Below, piece after piece: positions 25,700 through 37,568 of a DNA stretch of 64,000 nt. Below the pieces are notes generated by a model, which worked only from the letters and a program-made list of their open reading frames with translations, had not been told where the DNA came from and did no database searches. The translations under genes were made by a program, and so were the position numbers. Source of the stretch: Ectocarpus siliculosus (taxonomy: Eukaryota; Sar; Phaeophyceae; Ectocarpales; Ectocarpaceae); contig FN649728.1 in the NCBI GenBank assembly GCA_000310025.1, forward strand, positions 1,660,277 through 1,724,276, in the 5' to 3' direction. Within the stretch, counting starts at the first letter, position 1; the number at the start of each line of letters is the position of its first letter.

Positions 25700-28600
25700 T
25701 GGGCAAACCGCGTGGAGACAATGGCACGGGAAGAGCTACGATCGAAACTGCGTCAGAGCAAGTGGTATACAGATGAGCCGGTTACCGAGAGAATCATCTT
25801 CGATCTCGACGTCAGCCGGTCGATGTACACGCATATCAGTCTCAGTTTTGTTCAACCCCCCTCGCCTGTTAGTGCGCAGCCTTGTCGTCCTTCTTGCTCT
25901 TGTCGTTTTTCATGGAAGTGAAGGACGCGTCGTGGGGACTTGCTTGGCCATGAATGATGACACAGTGGTAGAAGAAGGGCTCGACCTGCTTTCAGACGGG
26001 TGGACGAGAGACAAGGGGCGAGGGGGGTCAGCACCTGCTGCGCTCATCGGCTCAAGGCCGTTTACATTCTAATGAGCGAGCCTACCTCGGCTGCCGAGAG
26101 CTTGCTCTGGAATTCCGCATGCCGCATGGAATCGACCATGTCCGGGTAGTACAGAGAGACGAGCCTCCTTCTGGCTCTCTGGCTAGAGAGGAACGAACAT
26201 ATCTCATCTCTACACTCCGGGTACACTTCATTTCCGGCCTTTGGGCGAAACGCGTGGAGACAATGGCACGGGAAGAGCTACGATCGAAACTGCGTCAGAG
26301 CGAGTGGTATACAGATGAGCCGGTTGCCGAGAGAATCATCTTCGATCTCGACATCGGCCGGTCGATCTACACGCACATCAGTCTCAGTTTTGTTCAACCC
26401 CCCTCGCCTGTTAGTGTGCAGCCTAGTTGTTGTCGTTCTTCGTGGAAGTGAAGGACGCGTCGTGGGGACTTGCTTGGCCATGAATGATGACACAGTGGTA
26501 GAAGAAGGGCTCGACCTGCTTTCAGACGGGTGGACGAGAGACAAGGGGCGAGAGGGGTCAGCACCTGCTGCGCTCATCGGCTCAAGGCCGTTTACATTCT
26601 AATGAGCGAGCCTACCTCGGCTGCCGAGAGCTTGCTCTGGAATTCCGCATGCCGCATGGAATCGACCATGTCCGGGTAGTACAGAGAGACGAGCCTCCTT
26701 CTGGCTCTCTGGCTAGAGAGGAACGAACATATCTCATCTCTACACTCCGGGTACACTTCATTTCCGGCCTTTGGGCGAAACGCGTGGAGACAATGGCACG
26801 GGAAGAGCTATGATCGAAACTGCGTCAGAGCAAGTGGTATACAGATGAGCCGGTTGCCGAGAGAATCATCTTCGATCTCGACATCGGCCGGTCGATATAC
26901 ACGCACATCAGTCTCAGTTTTGTTCAACCCCCCTCGCCTGTTAGTGTGCAGCCTAGTTGTTGTCGTTATTCGTGAAAGTGAAGGACGCGTCGTGGGGACT
27001 TGCTTGGCCATGAATGATGACACGGTGGTAGAAGAAGGGCTCGACCTGCTTTCAGACGGGTGGACGAGAGACAAGGGGCGAGGGGGGTCAGCACCTGCTG
27101 CGCTCATCAGCTCAAGGCCGTTTACATTCTAATGAGCGAGCCTACCTCGGCTGCCGAGAGCTTGACTCTGGAATTCCGCATGGAATCGACCACGTCCGGG
27201 TAGTACAGAGAGACGAGCCTCCTTCTGGCCCTCTGGCTAGAGAGGAACGACCATATCTCATCTCTACACTCCGGGTACACTTCATTTCCGGCCTTTGGGC
27301 GAAACGCGTGGAGACAATGGCACGGGAAGAGCTACGATCGAAACTGCGTCAGAGCAAGTGGTATACAGATGAGGCGGTTGCCGAGAGAATCATCTTCGAT
27401 CTCGACATCGGCCGGTCGGTATACACGCACATCAGTCTCAGTTTTGTTCAACCCCCCTCGCCTGTTAGTGTGCAGCCTAGTTGTTGTCGTTCTTCGTGAA
27501 AGTGAAGGACGCGTCGTGGGGACTTGCTTGGCCATGAATGATGACACGGTGGTAGAAGAAGGGCTCGACCTGCTTTCAGACGGGTGGACGAGAGACAAGG
27601 GGCGAGGGGGGTCAGCACCTGCTGCGCTCATCAGCTCAAGGCCGTTTACATTCTAATGAGCGAGCCTACCTCGGCTGCCGAGAGCTTGCTCTGGAATTCC
27701 GCATGCCGCATGGAATCGACCATGTCCGGGTAGTACAGAGAGACGAGCCTCCTTCTGGCTCTCTGGCTAGAGAGGAACGAACATATCTCATCTCTACACT
27801 CCGGGTACACTTCATTTCCGGCCTTTGGGCGAAACGCGTGGAGACAATGGCACGGGAAGAGCTACGATCGAAACTGCGTCAGAGCAAGTGGTATACAGAT
27901 GAGCCGGTTGCCGAGAGAATCATCTTCGATCTCGACATCGGCCGGTCGATCTACACGCACATCAGTCTCAGTTTTGTTCAACCCCCCTCGCCTGTTAGTG
28001 TGCAGCCTAGTTGTTGTCGTTCTTCGTGGAAGTGAAGGACGCGTCGTGGGGACTTGCTTGGCCATGAATGATGACACGGTGGTAGAAGAAGGGCTCGACC
28101 TGCTTTCAGACGGGTGGACGAGAGACAAGGGGCGAGGGGGGTCAGCACCTGCTGCGCTCATCGGCTCAAGGCCGTTTACATTCTAATGAGCGAGCCTACC
28201 TCGGCTGCCGAGAGCTTGCTCTGGAATTCCGCATGCCGCATGGAATCGACCATGTCCGGGTAGTACAGAGAGACGAGCCTCCTTCTGGCTCTCTGGCTAG
28301 AGAGGAACGAACATATCTCATCTCTACACTCCGGGTACACTTCATTTCCGGCCTTTGGGCGAAACGCGTGGAGACAATGGCACGGGAAGAGCTACGATCG
28401 AAACTGCGTCAGAGCAAGTGGTATACAGATGAGCCGGTTGCCGAAAGAAACATCTTCGATCTCGACATCAGCCGGTCGATCTACACGCACATCAGTCTCA
28501 GTTTTGTTCAACCCCCCTCGCCTGTTAGTGTGCAGCCTAGTTGTTGTCGTTCTTCGTGGAAGTGAAGGACGCGTCGTGGGGACTTGCTTGGCCATGAATG

Positions 28601-31600
28601 ATGACACGGTGGTAGAAGAAGGGCTCGACCTGCTTTCAGACGGGTGGACGAGAGACAAGGGGCGAGGGGGGTCAGCACCTGCTGCGCTCATCGGCTCAAG
28701 GCCGTTTACATTCTAATGAGCGAGCCTACCTCGGCTGCCGAGAGCTTGCTCTGGAATTCCGCATGCCGCATGGAATCGACCATGTCCGGGTAGTACAGAG
28801 AGACGAGCCTCCTTCTGGCTCTCTGGCTAGAGAGGAACGAACATATCTCATCTCTACACTCCGGGTACACTTCATTTCCGGCCTTTGGGCGAAACGCGTG
28901 GAGACAATGGCACGGGAAGAGCTACGATCGAAACTGCGTCAGAGCGAGTGGTATACAGATGAGCCGGTTGCCGAGAGAATCATCTTCGATCTCGACATCG
29001 GCCGGTCGATCTACACGCACATCAGTCTCAGTTTTGTTCAACCCCCCTCGCCTGTTAGTGTGCAGCCTAGTTGTTGTCGTTCTTCGTGGAAGTGAAGGAC
29101 GCGTCGTGGGGACTTGCTTGGCCATGAATGATGACACAGTGGTAAGAAGAAGGGCTCGACCTGCTTTCAGACGGGTGGACGAGAGACAAGGGGCGAGAGG
29201 GGTCAGCACCTGCTGCGCTCATCGGCTCAAGGCCGTTTACATTCTAATGAGCGAGCCTACCTCGGCTGCCGAGAGCTTGCTCTGGAATTCCGCATGCCGC
29301 ATGGAATCGACCATGTCCGGGTAGTACAGAGAGACGAGCCTCCTTCTGGCTCTCTGGCTAGAGAGGAACGAACATATCTCATCTCTACACTCCGGGTACA
29401 CTTCATTTCCGGCCTTTGGGCGAAACGCGTGGAGACAATGGCACGGGAAGAGCTATGATCGAAACTGCGTCAGAGCAAGTGGTATACAGATGAGCCGGTT
29501 GCCGAGAGAATCATCTTCGATCTCGACATCGGCCGGTCGATCTACACGCACATCAGTCTCAGTTTTGTTCAACCCCCCTCGCCTGTTAGTGTGCAGCCTA
29601 GTTGTTATCGTTCTTCGTGGAAGTGAAGGACGCGTCGTGGGGACTTGCTTGGCCATGAATGATGACACGGTGGTAGAAGAAGGGCTCGACCTGCTTTCAG
29701 ACGGGTGGACGAGAGACAAGGGGCGAGGGGGGTCAGCACCTGCTGCGCTCATCGGCTCAAGGCCGTTTACATTCTAATGAGCGAGCCTACCTCGGCTGCC
29801 GAGAGCTTGCTCTGGAATTCCGCATGGAATCGACCATGTCCGGGTAGTACAGAGAGACGAGCCTCCTTCTGGCTCTCTGGCTAGAGAGGAACGACCATAT
29901 CTCATCTCTACACTCCGGGTACACTTCATTTCCGGCCTTTGGGCGAAACGCGTGGAGACAATGGCACGGGAAGAGCTACGATCGAAACTGCGTCAGAGCA
30001 AGTGGTATACAGATGAGCCGGTTGCCGAGAGAATCATCTTCGATCTCGACATCAGCCGGTCGATATACACGCACATCAGTCTCAGTTTTGTTCAACCCCC
30101 CTCGCCTGTTAGTGTGCAGCCTAGTTGTTGTCGTTCTTCGTGGAAGTGAAGGACGCGTCGTGGGGACTTGCTTGGCCATGAATGATGACACAGTGGTAGA
30201 AGAAGGGCTCGACCTGCTTTCAGACGGGTGGACGAGAGACAAGGGGCGAGGGGGGTCAGCACCTGCTGCGCTCATCGGCTCAAGGCCGTTTACATTCTAA
30301 TGAGCGAGCCTACCTCGGCTGCCGAGAGCTTGCTCTGGAATTCCGCATGCCGCATGGAATCGACCATGTCCGGGTAGTACAGAGAGACGAGCCTCCTTCT
30401 GGCTCTCTGGCTAGAGAGGAACGAACATATCTCATCTCTACACTCCGGGTACACTTCATTTCCGGCCTTTGGGCGAAACGCGTGGAGACAATGGCACGGG
30501 AAGAGCTACGATCGAAACTGCGTCAGAGCGAGTGGTATACAGATGAGCCGGTTGCCGAGAGAATCATCTTCGATCTCGACATCGGCCGGTCGATCTACAC
30601 GCACATCAGTCTCAGTTTTGTTCAACCCCCCTCGCCTGTTAGTGTGCAGCCTAGTTGTTGTCGTTCTTCGTGGAAGTGAAGGACGCGTCGTGGGGACTTG
30701 CTTGGCCATGAATGATGACACAGTGGTAGAAGAAGGGCTCGACCTGCTTTCAGACGGGTGGACGAGAGACAAGGGGCGAGAGGGGTCAGCACCTGCTGCG
30801 CTCATCGGCTCAAGGCCGTTTACATTCTAATGAGCGAGCCTACCTCGGCTGCCGAGAGCTTGCTCTGGAATTCCGCATGCCGCATGGAATCGACCATGTC
30901 CGGGTAGTACAGAGAGACGAGCCTCCTTCTGGCTCTCTGGCTAAAGAGGAACGACCATATCTCATCTCTACACTCCGGGTACACTTCATTTCCGGCCTTT
31001 GGGCGAAACGCGTGGAGACAATGGCACGGGAAGAGCTACGATCGAAACTGCGTCAGAGCAAGTGGTATACAGATGAGCCGGTTGCCGAGAGAATCATCTT
31101 CGATCTCGACGTCAGCCGGTCGATCTACACGCACATCAGTCTCAGTTTTGTTCAACCCCCCTCGCCTGTTAGTGTGCAGCCTAGTTGTTATCGTTCTTCG
31201 TGGAAGTGAAGGACGCGTCGTGGGGACTTGCTTGGCCATGAATGATGACACGGTGGTAGAAGAAGGGCTCGACCTGCTTTCAGACGGGTGGACGAGAGAC
31301 AAGGGGCGAGGGGGGTCAGCACCTGCTGCGCTCATCGGCTCAAGGCCGTTTACATTCTAATGAGCGAGCCTACCTCGGCTGCCGAGAGCTTGCTCTGGAA
31401 TTCCGCATGCCGCATGGAATCGACCATGTCCGGGTAGTACAGAGAGACGAGCCTCCTTCTGGCTCTCTGGCTAGAGAGGAACGACCATATCTCATCTCTA
31501 CGCCCCAGTTACACTTCATTTCCGGCCTTTAGGCGAGACACGTGGAGACAATGGCACGGGAAGAGCTACGATCGAAACTGCGTCAGCGCGAGTGGTATAC

Positions 31601-32744
31601 AGATGAGCCGGTTGCCGAGAGAATCATCTTCGATCTCGACATCAGCCGGTCGATCTACACGCACATCAGTCTCAGTTTTGTTCAACCCCCCTCGCCTGTT
31701 AGTGGGCAGCCTAGTTGTTGTCGTTCTTCGTGGAAGTGAAGGACGCGTCGTGGGGACTTGCTTGGCCATGAATGATGACACAGTGGTAGAAGAAGGGCTC
31801 GACCTGCTTTCAGACGGGTGGACGAGAGACAAGGGGCGAGGGGGGTCAGCACCTGCTGCGCTCATCGGCTCAAGGCCGTTTACATTCTAATGAGCGAGCC
31901 TACCTCGGCTGCCGAGAGCTTGCTCTGGAATTCCGCATGCCGCATGGAATCGACCATGTCCGGGTAGTACAGAGAGACGAGCCTCCTTCTGGCTCTCTGG
32001 CTAGAGAGGAACGACCATATCTCATCTCTACACTCCGGGTACACTTCATTTCCGGCCTTTGGGCGAAACGCGTGGAGACAATGGCACGGGAAGAGCTACG
32101 ATCGAAACTGCGTCAGAGCAAAGTGGTATACAGATGAGCCGGTTGCCGAGAGAATCATCTTCGATCTCGACATCAGCCGGTCGATCTACACGCACATCAG
32201 TCTCAGTTTTGTTCAACCCCCCTCGCCTGTTAGTGTGCAGCCTAGTTGTTGTCGTTCTTCGTGGAAGTGAAGGACGCGTCGTGGGGACTTGCTTGGCCAT
32301 GAATGATGACACGGTGGTAGAAGAAGGGCTCGACCTGCTTTCAGACGGGTGGACGAGAGACAAGGGGCGAGGGGGGTCAGCACCTGCTGCGCTCATCAGC
32401 TCAAGGCCGTTTACATTCTAATGAGCGAGCCTACCTCGGCTGCCGAGAGCTTGCTCTGGAATTCCGCATGCCGCATGGAATCGACCATGTCCGGGTAGTA
32501 CAGAGAGACGAGCCTCCTTCTGGCTCTCTGGCTAGAGAGGAACGAACATATCTCATCTCTACACTCCGGGTACACTTCATTTCCGGCCTTTGGGCGAAAC
32601 GCGTGGAGACAATGGCACGGGAAGAGCTACGATCGAAACTGCGTCAGAGCAAGTGGTATACAGATGAGCCGGTTGCCGAGAGAATCATCTTCGATCTCGA
32701 CATCAGCCGGTCGATATACACGCACATCAGTCTCAGTTTTGTTC
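25700..32744. repeat. Tandem satellite array, 530-bp unit, about 13 copies
   Basis: The same ~530-bp sequence repeats head to tail with very high identity. The landmark GGTATACAGATGAGCCGG falls near 25767, 26306, 26836, 27360, 27890, 28420, 28950, 29481, 30004, 30534, 31064, 31594, 32125 and 32655. Spacing is 530 bp except where units carry a 7-bp deletion or single-base indels. The right end is cut off by the run of Ns at 32745. The first unit differs most, especially at 25869-25920. Reading frames on both strands recur in every unit simply because the DNA is repeated. Confidence 0.97.
25869..26354 (-). CDS. Putative small three-exon gene carried by each satellite unit (first copy shown)
   Basis: In the first unit, minus strand, exons 26313-26354, 26086-26238 and 25869-25985 join in phase 0 with GT-AG introns to give 103 aa. 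The third exon has a strong acceptor (pyrimidine-rich, ending GAAAGCAG). The product begins MSRSKMILSATGSS, continues NEVYPECRDEICSFLSSQ, SLYYPDMVDSMRHAEF and QSKLSAAE, then VEPFFYHCVIIHGQASPHD and a lysine-rich tail NDKSKKDDKAAH. Later units end earlier, at NDNN. No family is recognised. The same structure recurs in most units, though some carry frameshifts. The older copy at 24486-24750 keeps the QSKLSA(A/D)E exon end. This is an inference from splice signals and open frames; the unit could equally be non-coding. Confidence 0.35.
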
Positions 32745-32844
32745 NNNNNNNNNNNNNNNNNNNNNNNNNNNNNNNNNNNNNNNNNNNNNNNNNNNNNNNN
32801 NNNNNNNNNNNNNNNNNNNNNNNNNNNNNNNNNNNNNNNNNNNN
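32745..32844. other. 100-N assembly gap
   Basis: Exactly 100 Ns separate the satellite array from the retrotransposon. The round number suggests a gap of unknown true size, so the array length is a minimum. Confidence 0.98.
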
Positions 32845-34831
32845 TGCATGTCTCTCTTTGTTTTAAGAGAGTACATTCCCAATTCTGCTCTCAATACAGT
32901 GTTGCTCGTTGTACTTGAACATCCTAATATTTTCTTGGCCGCTGCCATCTGCACCGTTTCCAGCTGCTTGACGGCCTTTTCGTTACCTTCCCATACCTCT
33001 CCTGCATACTCTAGCTTAGGTACAATCACATTCAAGAGAATACACCTCTTAATCCTAGTGTCTAGGTGTGGGTCCGTAAGGATCTCGTCCATCTTGCCTA
33101 TCTGAGCTTTACCCTTCCCAATCAACTTCGCTATGTGTGCGTCCCATGAGCACTCCTTCGAAATCTCTACTCCCAGGTACGTATACTTGTCTACTACCGG
33201 TAGTTCTTCCTCCCCCCATTTCCATTTGAATTCTACGGGATTTTTGTTGTCTTCGTTACAGACCACTACTGCGCATTTTCCTACGTTCGCCGACAGTCTC
33301 CATTTTCGGGTGTATCCTACCGCCGCATCTATTTGTTCTTGCAACCCTTCTGGTGTTTCGGATACCCCCACGAAATCATCTGCAAACATCAGTCCGGACA
33401 CACTCTTTCCCCCTACTTGGACTCCCTGTCTTACTGCTTCAACCGCCCTTATCAAATCGTTGATGTAAATCTTAAAAAGAGTGGGTGACATCGTACAGCC
33501 CTGTGCGACTCCTTGGAGTATATCCACGTACTTCGAAATTTCCCCATCCAACATCACCGCACTTCTTGTGCATTCTGTCATATTTTTCAACATCCTCCAC
33601 ATTTTCCCACGGATGCCGATGTCCCACATCTTTTTCCACAATCCATTGCGCCATACGGTGTCGTAGGCTTTTTGTACATCGAGGAAGAAACAGTATGTCG
33701 TACGCCCGGCGTCTTTCCTACCTTGGATGATTTTACTCAACGTATATACATGGTCTACACAACTACGATCTGGTCTAAATCCAGCTTGTCCTTCGCTGAT
33801 CTTTTGTTTCCCCTCCAACATGTCTTCCCATTCTATTGTCTAGCATCTTGCCAAACAGTTTCCCCACTGTGCTCAGCAGGGTTATCCCTCTATAATTCCC
33901 CGGGTCGGCTTTATCCCCCTTTTTGAACAGGTTCACGACTACTCCTTCTCTCCATCTCTTCGGCGCGTACTCGTGTTTCCATATCCAGTTGAATATCCGG
34001 ACCAACATGTTAATCATCCCCTCCCCCCCCTGTTTCAAAAGCTCGTTCACAATTCCATCAGCCCCTGCCGCTTTTCTATTCTTGAGTTTCGCTACGCAGT
34101 CCTCTACCTCTTCTCGTGTGAACTCTCCCTGCAACCCGTCTACATCACTACGTTCCCTCCGAGATCTTTCAACGTTTTCCTCTGCCCACGAGTTGATTTC
34201 CTTCTCAAACTCCGAGTCGAAGTTGTCGTTGGTGGTGGGTGTCCCAAGTTTGCGGTAGTGCTCTACTAGTACTTCCCTCTTTCCTTGAGAACTGCTTACC
34301 ATCTTACCCTCGGCAGATCTTAGTGTCGTTATTTCCGTGTCTCCCCCTCTTTTGTTGCCCACTATCCCTTGAATTCCTACCCACATTTGCTTCATCCTCC
34401 CCTCAAAAATCTTCGTTAGTCTTTTGGACTACTTCCTCCCACAACCCTTTCTTCTTCTTCACGACCAACTCCTTCGCCCTCTTTCTACTTTCAACATACT
34501 CCTTCCATCCTGCATCTGTTTTCCCTGCCGCATATTTTACGTGTGACTCTCTACGTACTCGAATTGCTTGCTTGATTTCTTCGTTCCACCACTTCACTGC
34601 TCTCTTACAAACTATCAACTTTCTACCTAGAACTCTACTTGCTGTTGTGTTTACCAGCTCTTCCCACCCTTCTATGATTCTAGACCCGGCCTGGTCCCGG
34701 CCTTCGGCATCCTTCGGTGTACCCATTGCCTCTATCAACTCCGAGAGTTTCTTGTCGTTTATAGCCATCTCTTCTTGGAACTCTACCCTCGTTTCTTCTA
34801 CTTCTAGCTTATCTATTCTCCATCTGTACAT
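32845..34831 (-). mobile_element. Non-LTR (LINE-type) retrotransposon, reverse transcriptase, frameshifted and truncated
   Basis: On the minus strand three frames join into one reverse transcriptase. 34403-34831 gives a charged N-terminal segment. 33775-34395 contains RKAAGADGIVNELLKQGG and GNYRGITLLSTVGKLFGK. 32845-33821 contains GQAGFRPDRSCVDHVYTLSK, FLDVQKAYDTVWR (motif A), GVAQGCTMSPTLFKIYINDL (motif B), FADDFVGV (motif C, the catalytic FADD box), LSANVGKCAVVV and YLGVEIS. Two single-base frameshifts (near 34400 and 33825) break it, and the 3' end runs into the gap. No endonuclease domain is visible upstream, so the 5' end appears truncated. It is transcribed in the same direction as the PPR gene and lies just beyond that gene's last recognised exon. 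Confidence 0.92.
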
Positions 34832-34967
34832 GTACAGGACGGCGGGGGGGGGGGGTCACGGGACAGGGTAACAAAAAATCCCGCACTCCTTGCTGTACGG
34901 CGTTGGGGGGTTGGCAACACCCGCTAGTTGGACCGAGAATACCGTGACGTGACACCAGGAGGGATGA

Positions 34968-37518
34968 CTACACCGACAGTCTCTGGTCGAAAAACCAACC
35001 AACCATACAACACACGCCCTTCCTCCTACGTACCTCCATTTCCTTCATGAGCCGCAGGACGTGCTTCCAGCCCCCCGGGTGGTCCGCGAAGGCCGACATG
35101 ACGGAAGAGTAGTGGATAACGTTGGGGACTACGACACCACCAGCACCAGCCCCCCCCTCCCGCCGCCGCCGCCGCCGCCGACGACGACGGGGAGGATGAG
35201 GCGAGGGAACGGCGGGAGAACCGGAGGCTCCGCTGTCGTTAGCACCGTCGTGGCTGCTCCCCTTCCCTACCTCCCGGTCTCCCCCTTCTCCCCCCACCCC
35301 GGCTTCTTCTTGCACCGTCTCCGCGACCGGTCCGACATCAGCCTCCGCCTCCGTCTCCGAGGCGAGCTTTTGCATCTCTCGCAGCACGGCCAGGGCTCTC
35401 TCCGGCTCACCGTCCACCCGACAGGCCGTCATGACCAGCGTGTAGGTGATCGAGTCGGGGGCCACGCCCTTCTCGGACATCTCTCGCAGCAGGGCTGCCG
35501 CTGCCTCTCCTGCGGAGGGCGCCGCCGGCTTCGAATCATTGCCGCCGTCGCCGCCGTCGCCGCCGCCGGCGCTGCTGTTGCTTTTGGCGTCATCGACATG
35601 CTGCTCCACCGCCCTCCACCCGCCCCCGCGGGTCATGCTCGCCCGAATCTCGCCGCCCGTCTTTGGCGACGCCGCCGCCTTGATCGCCCAGTTGTAGAAC
35701 TCAACGTTGGGGGAGATTTCCCGGCTGCTCATCTCCGAAACCAGGGCGGCCACCTTGAGTTTACGGCGGCGGCGGGGGGTGGTGGTGGCTTGTGATTCTC
35801 GAGGTACTACATGGCGGACGTAGAATGGCTCGCACGCTTAAGCCGCGCGTGCCATGACCACAACAGCACAGCAGACACATCTATCTTCCATCGACTTCAA
35901 CCTCAAACCAGGCCGTCTATAATGCTTCTGCGGAGGCGACACATATCGCAGCTCGCGGTTCCACGAATAAAAAAAAGGGCCTCTTCCGACAACAAACTGG
36001 AATTGAAAAAAGCCGGAGAAAAACATTGGACTTCGTTCGAGGCTGCACATGACTACAGAACAGAACGAACCACCAGCCCCCGCCCTTCTACGCTCTTCGA
36101 TATAAACTCTGTGCATGTCAGCATGGAAAACACGAGGCAAGCTGCAACGGCAGCGCCTCTCTCCTCGGTCTAGGCCTCTCTCTCGAAAGCCGCCAGCAAG
36201 GGCGTCGAACCAAGTCCTCTGTAGAAGCCGAAACCAAACCATTAGACCAGCCAGCACCCAATTCTAACGGTTTCGGCTTCTTACCATTATTCCAGCCACG
36301 GTGACTAGTAAAACGGTTCGATTTCGGCTTCAACAAAAGTTACCAATGGAGAGGCCAGTCAGCGCCGAACTAGTCAGCGCAGCGCTGACAATTCAGTCTA
36401 ACGGTTCGATTTCGCTCCTAAAAAACTACCAACAGACTTATTCAATAGTCAGCGGCGGCGACAATTTCGATTTCGTTTTCTAAACTATCTCACCTGGTCC
36501 CACTGGTGCGCACTCCCGCAGGCCTTGATCGCCGCCACGAAGTGGAACGCGTTGAGCGCGACGCCGCTCTCCGGCGCCTCCCTCAGCAGGGCCAGGGCGC
36601 GCTCCCACTGGCCGCCGTTCTTGCACGCGTTTATGGCGGAGGTGTAGCTCTTGGCCGTCGGCTGCACGCCGTCCTTCCGCATCCGGCCGATGAGCTCGGC
36701 CGCCGCATCCCCGGCCCCGCGATCGGCGTACCGCCTCAAGTCTCTGTTGCACGCCTGCAGGCTGCCCAGGGCTGGCCGTGATCCCGCTTCCCTCTTAGAC
36801 CGCGGCTTTTTCCTCCGGGTTGCTGCTGCTGCTGCTGCTGCTCCACCGCCGCGGGCCTCCTCCTCCTCCTCCTCCTCCTCCTCCTCCGCCTCCACCTCCG
36901 CTGTCGCTGCCGGTTGCGGCGGCGTTTTCGGACGCCGTTTCGCCCGTTCCCGCCCCTCGGTCTTTGTGGTCGCCGGCGGCGGTGCTCCGTCTATCCCTCG
37001 CAGCATCGACACCAGCCGCTCTGCCTCAACATCGCCGCCGTCAGAAGCGCCGTCCTTGCTGCCGTCGACCCCGATCCCGCCGTTGTTCACCTCGGCGCTG
37101 CTACTACTACCGAGGCCAGATCGCACCTCATCGACAAGCCTGTAAGTGTTCTGACTCGGGACCACTCGTTTCTCTGACATCTCCGACACCAGCTCCTTCA
37201 CTGTCTTCCACCCCTGGGCGGCACCCTTCGCCGCCGCCATTGCCCCGTGGTAGTAGGAGAGGCCGGGAGAGATGCCCAGGCTTGCCATTTCTGACTTGAG
37301 AGGAGGGATCTGACGGGGAGCGATCGACGAAAAAAAAAAGAATCGCATCCGGGGAATGGACGAGGTTTTACGGCGTGTTGCAGCGAGAGGCCTCAACTGT
37401 TCGCTGGAAAGAGTTAGTTGTCTCGCGATAAATGTGGGACGATGCTTTTGGTCGCGTGCCGGATGGCATGCCCAACCAACCATGCTCACCCATCTACGTG
37501 TTCTCTGAAGCGGCGAGG

Positions 37519-37568
<50 letters not shown>

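Noticed and set aside
25777-32421. The 95-, 99- and 110-codon unspliced frames repeated in every satellite unit
   Set aside because: They overlap on both strands and recur only because the DNA is repeated. The spliced minus-strand reading has better support from splice signals and a diverged copy.
25700-32744. CRISPR-like or rDNA-like interpretation of the tandem array
   Set aside because: The whole 530-bp unit repeats with no variable spacers, and no rRNA, 5S or snRNA signature was recognised.
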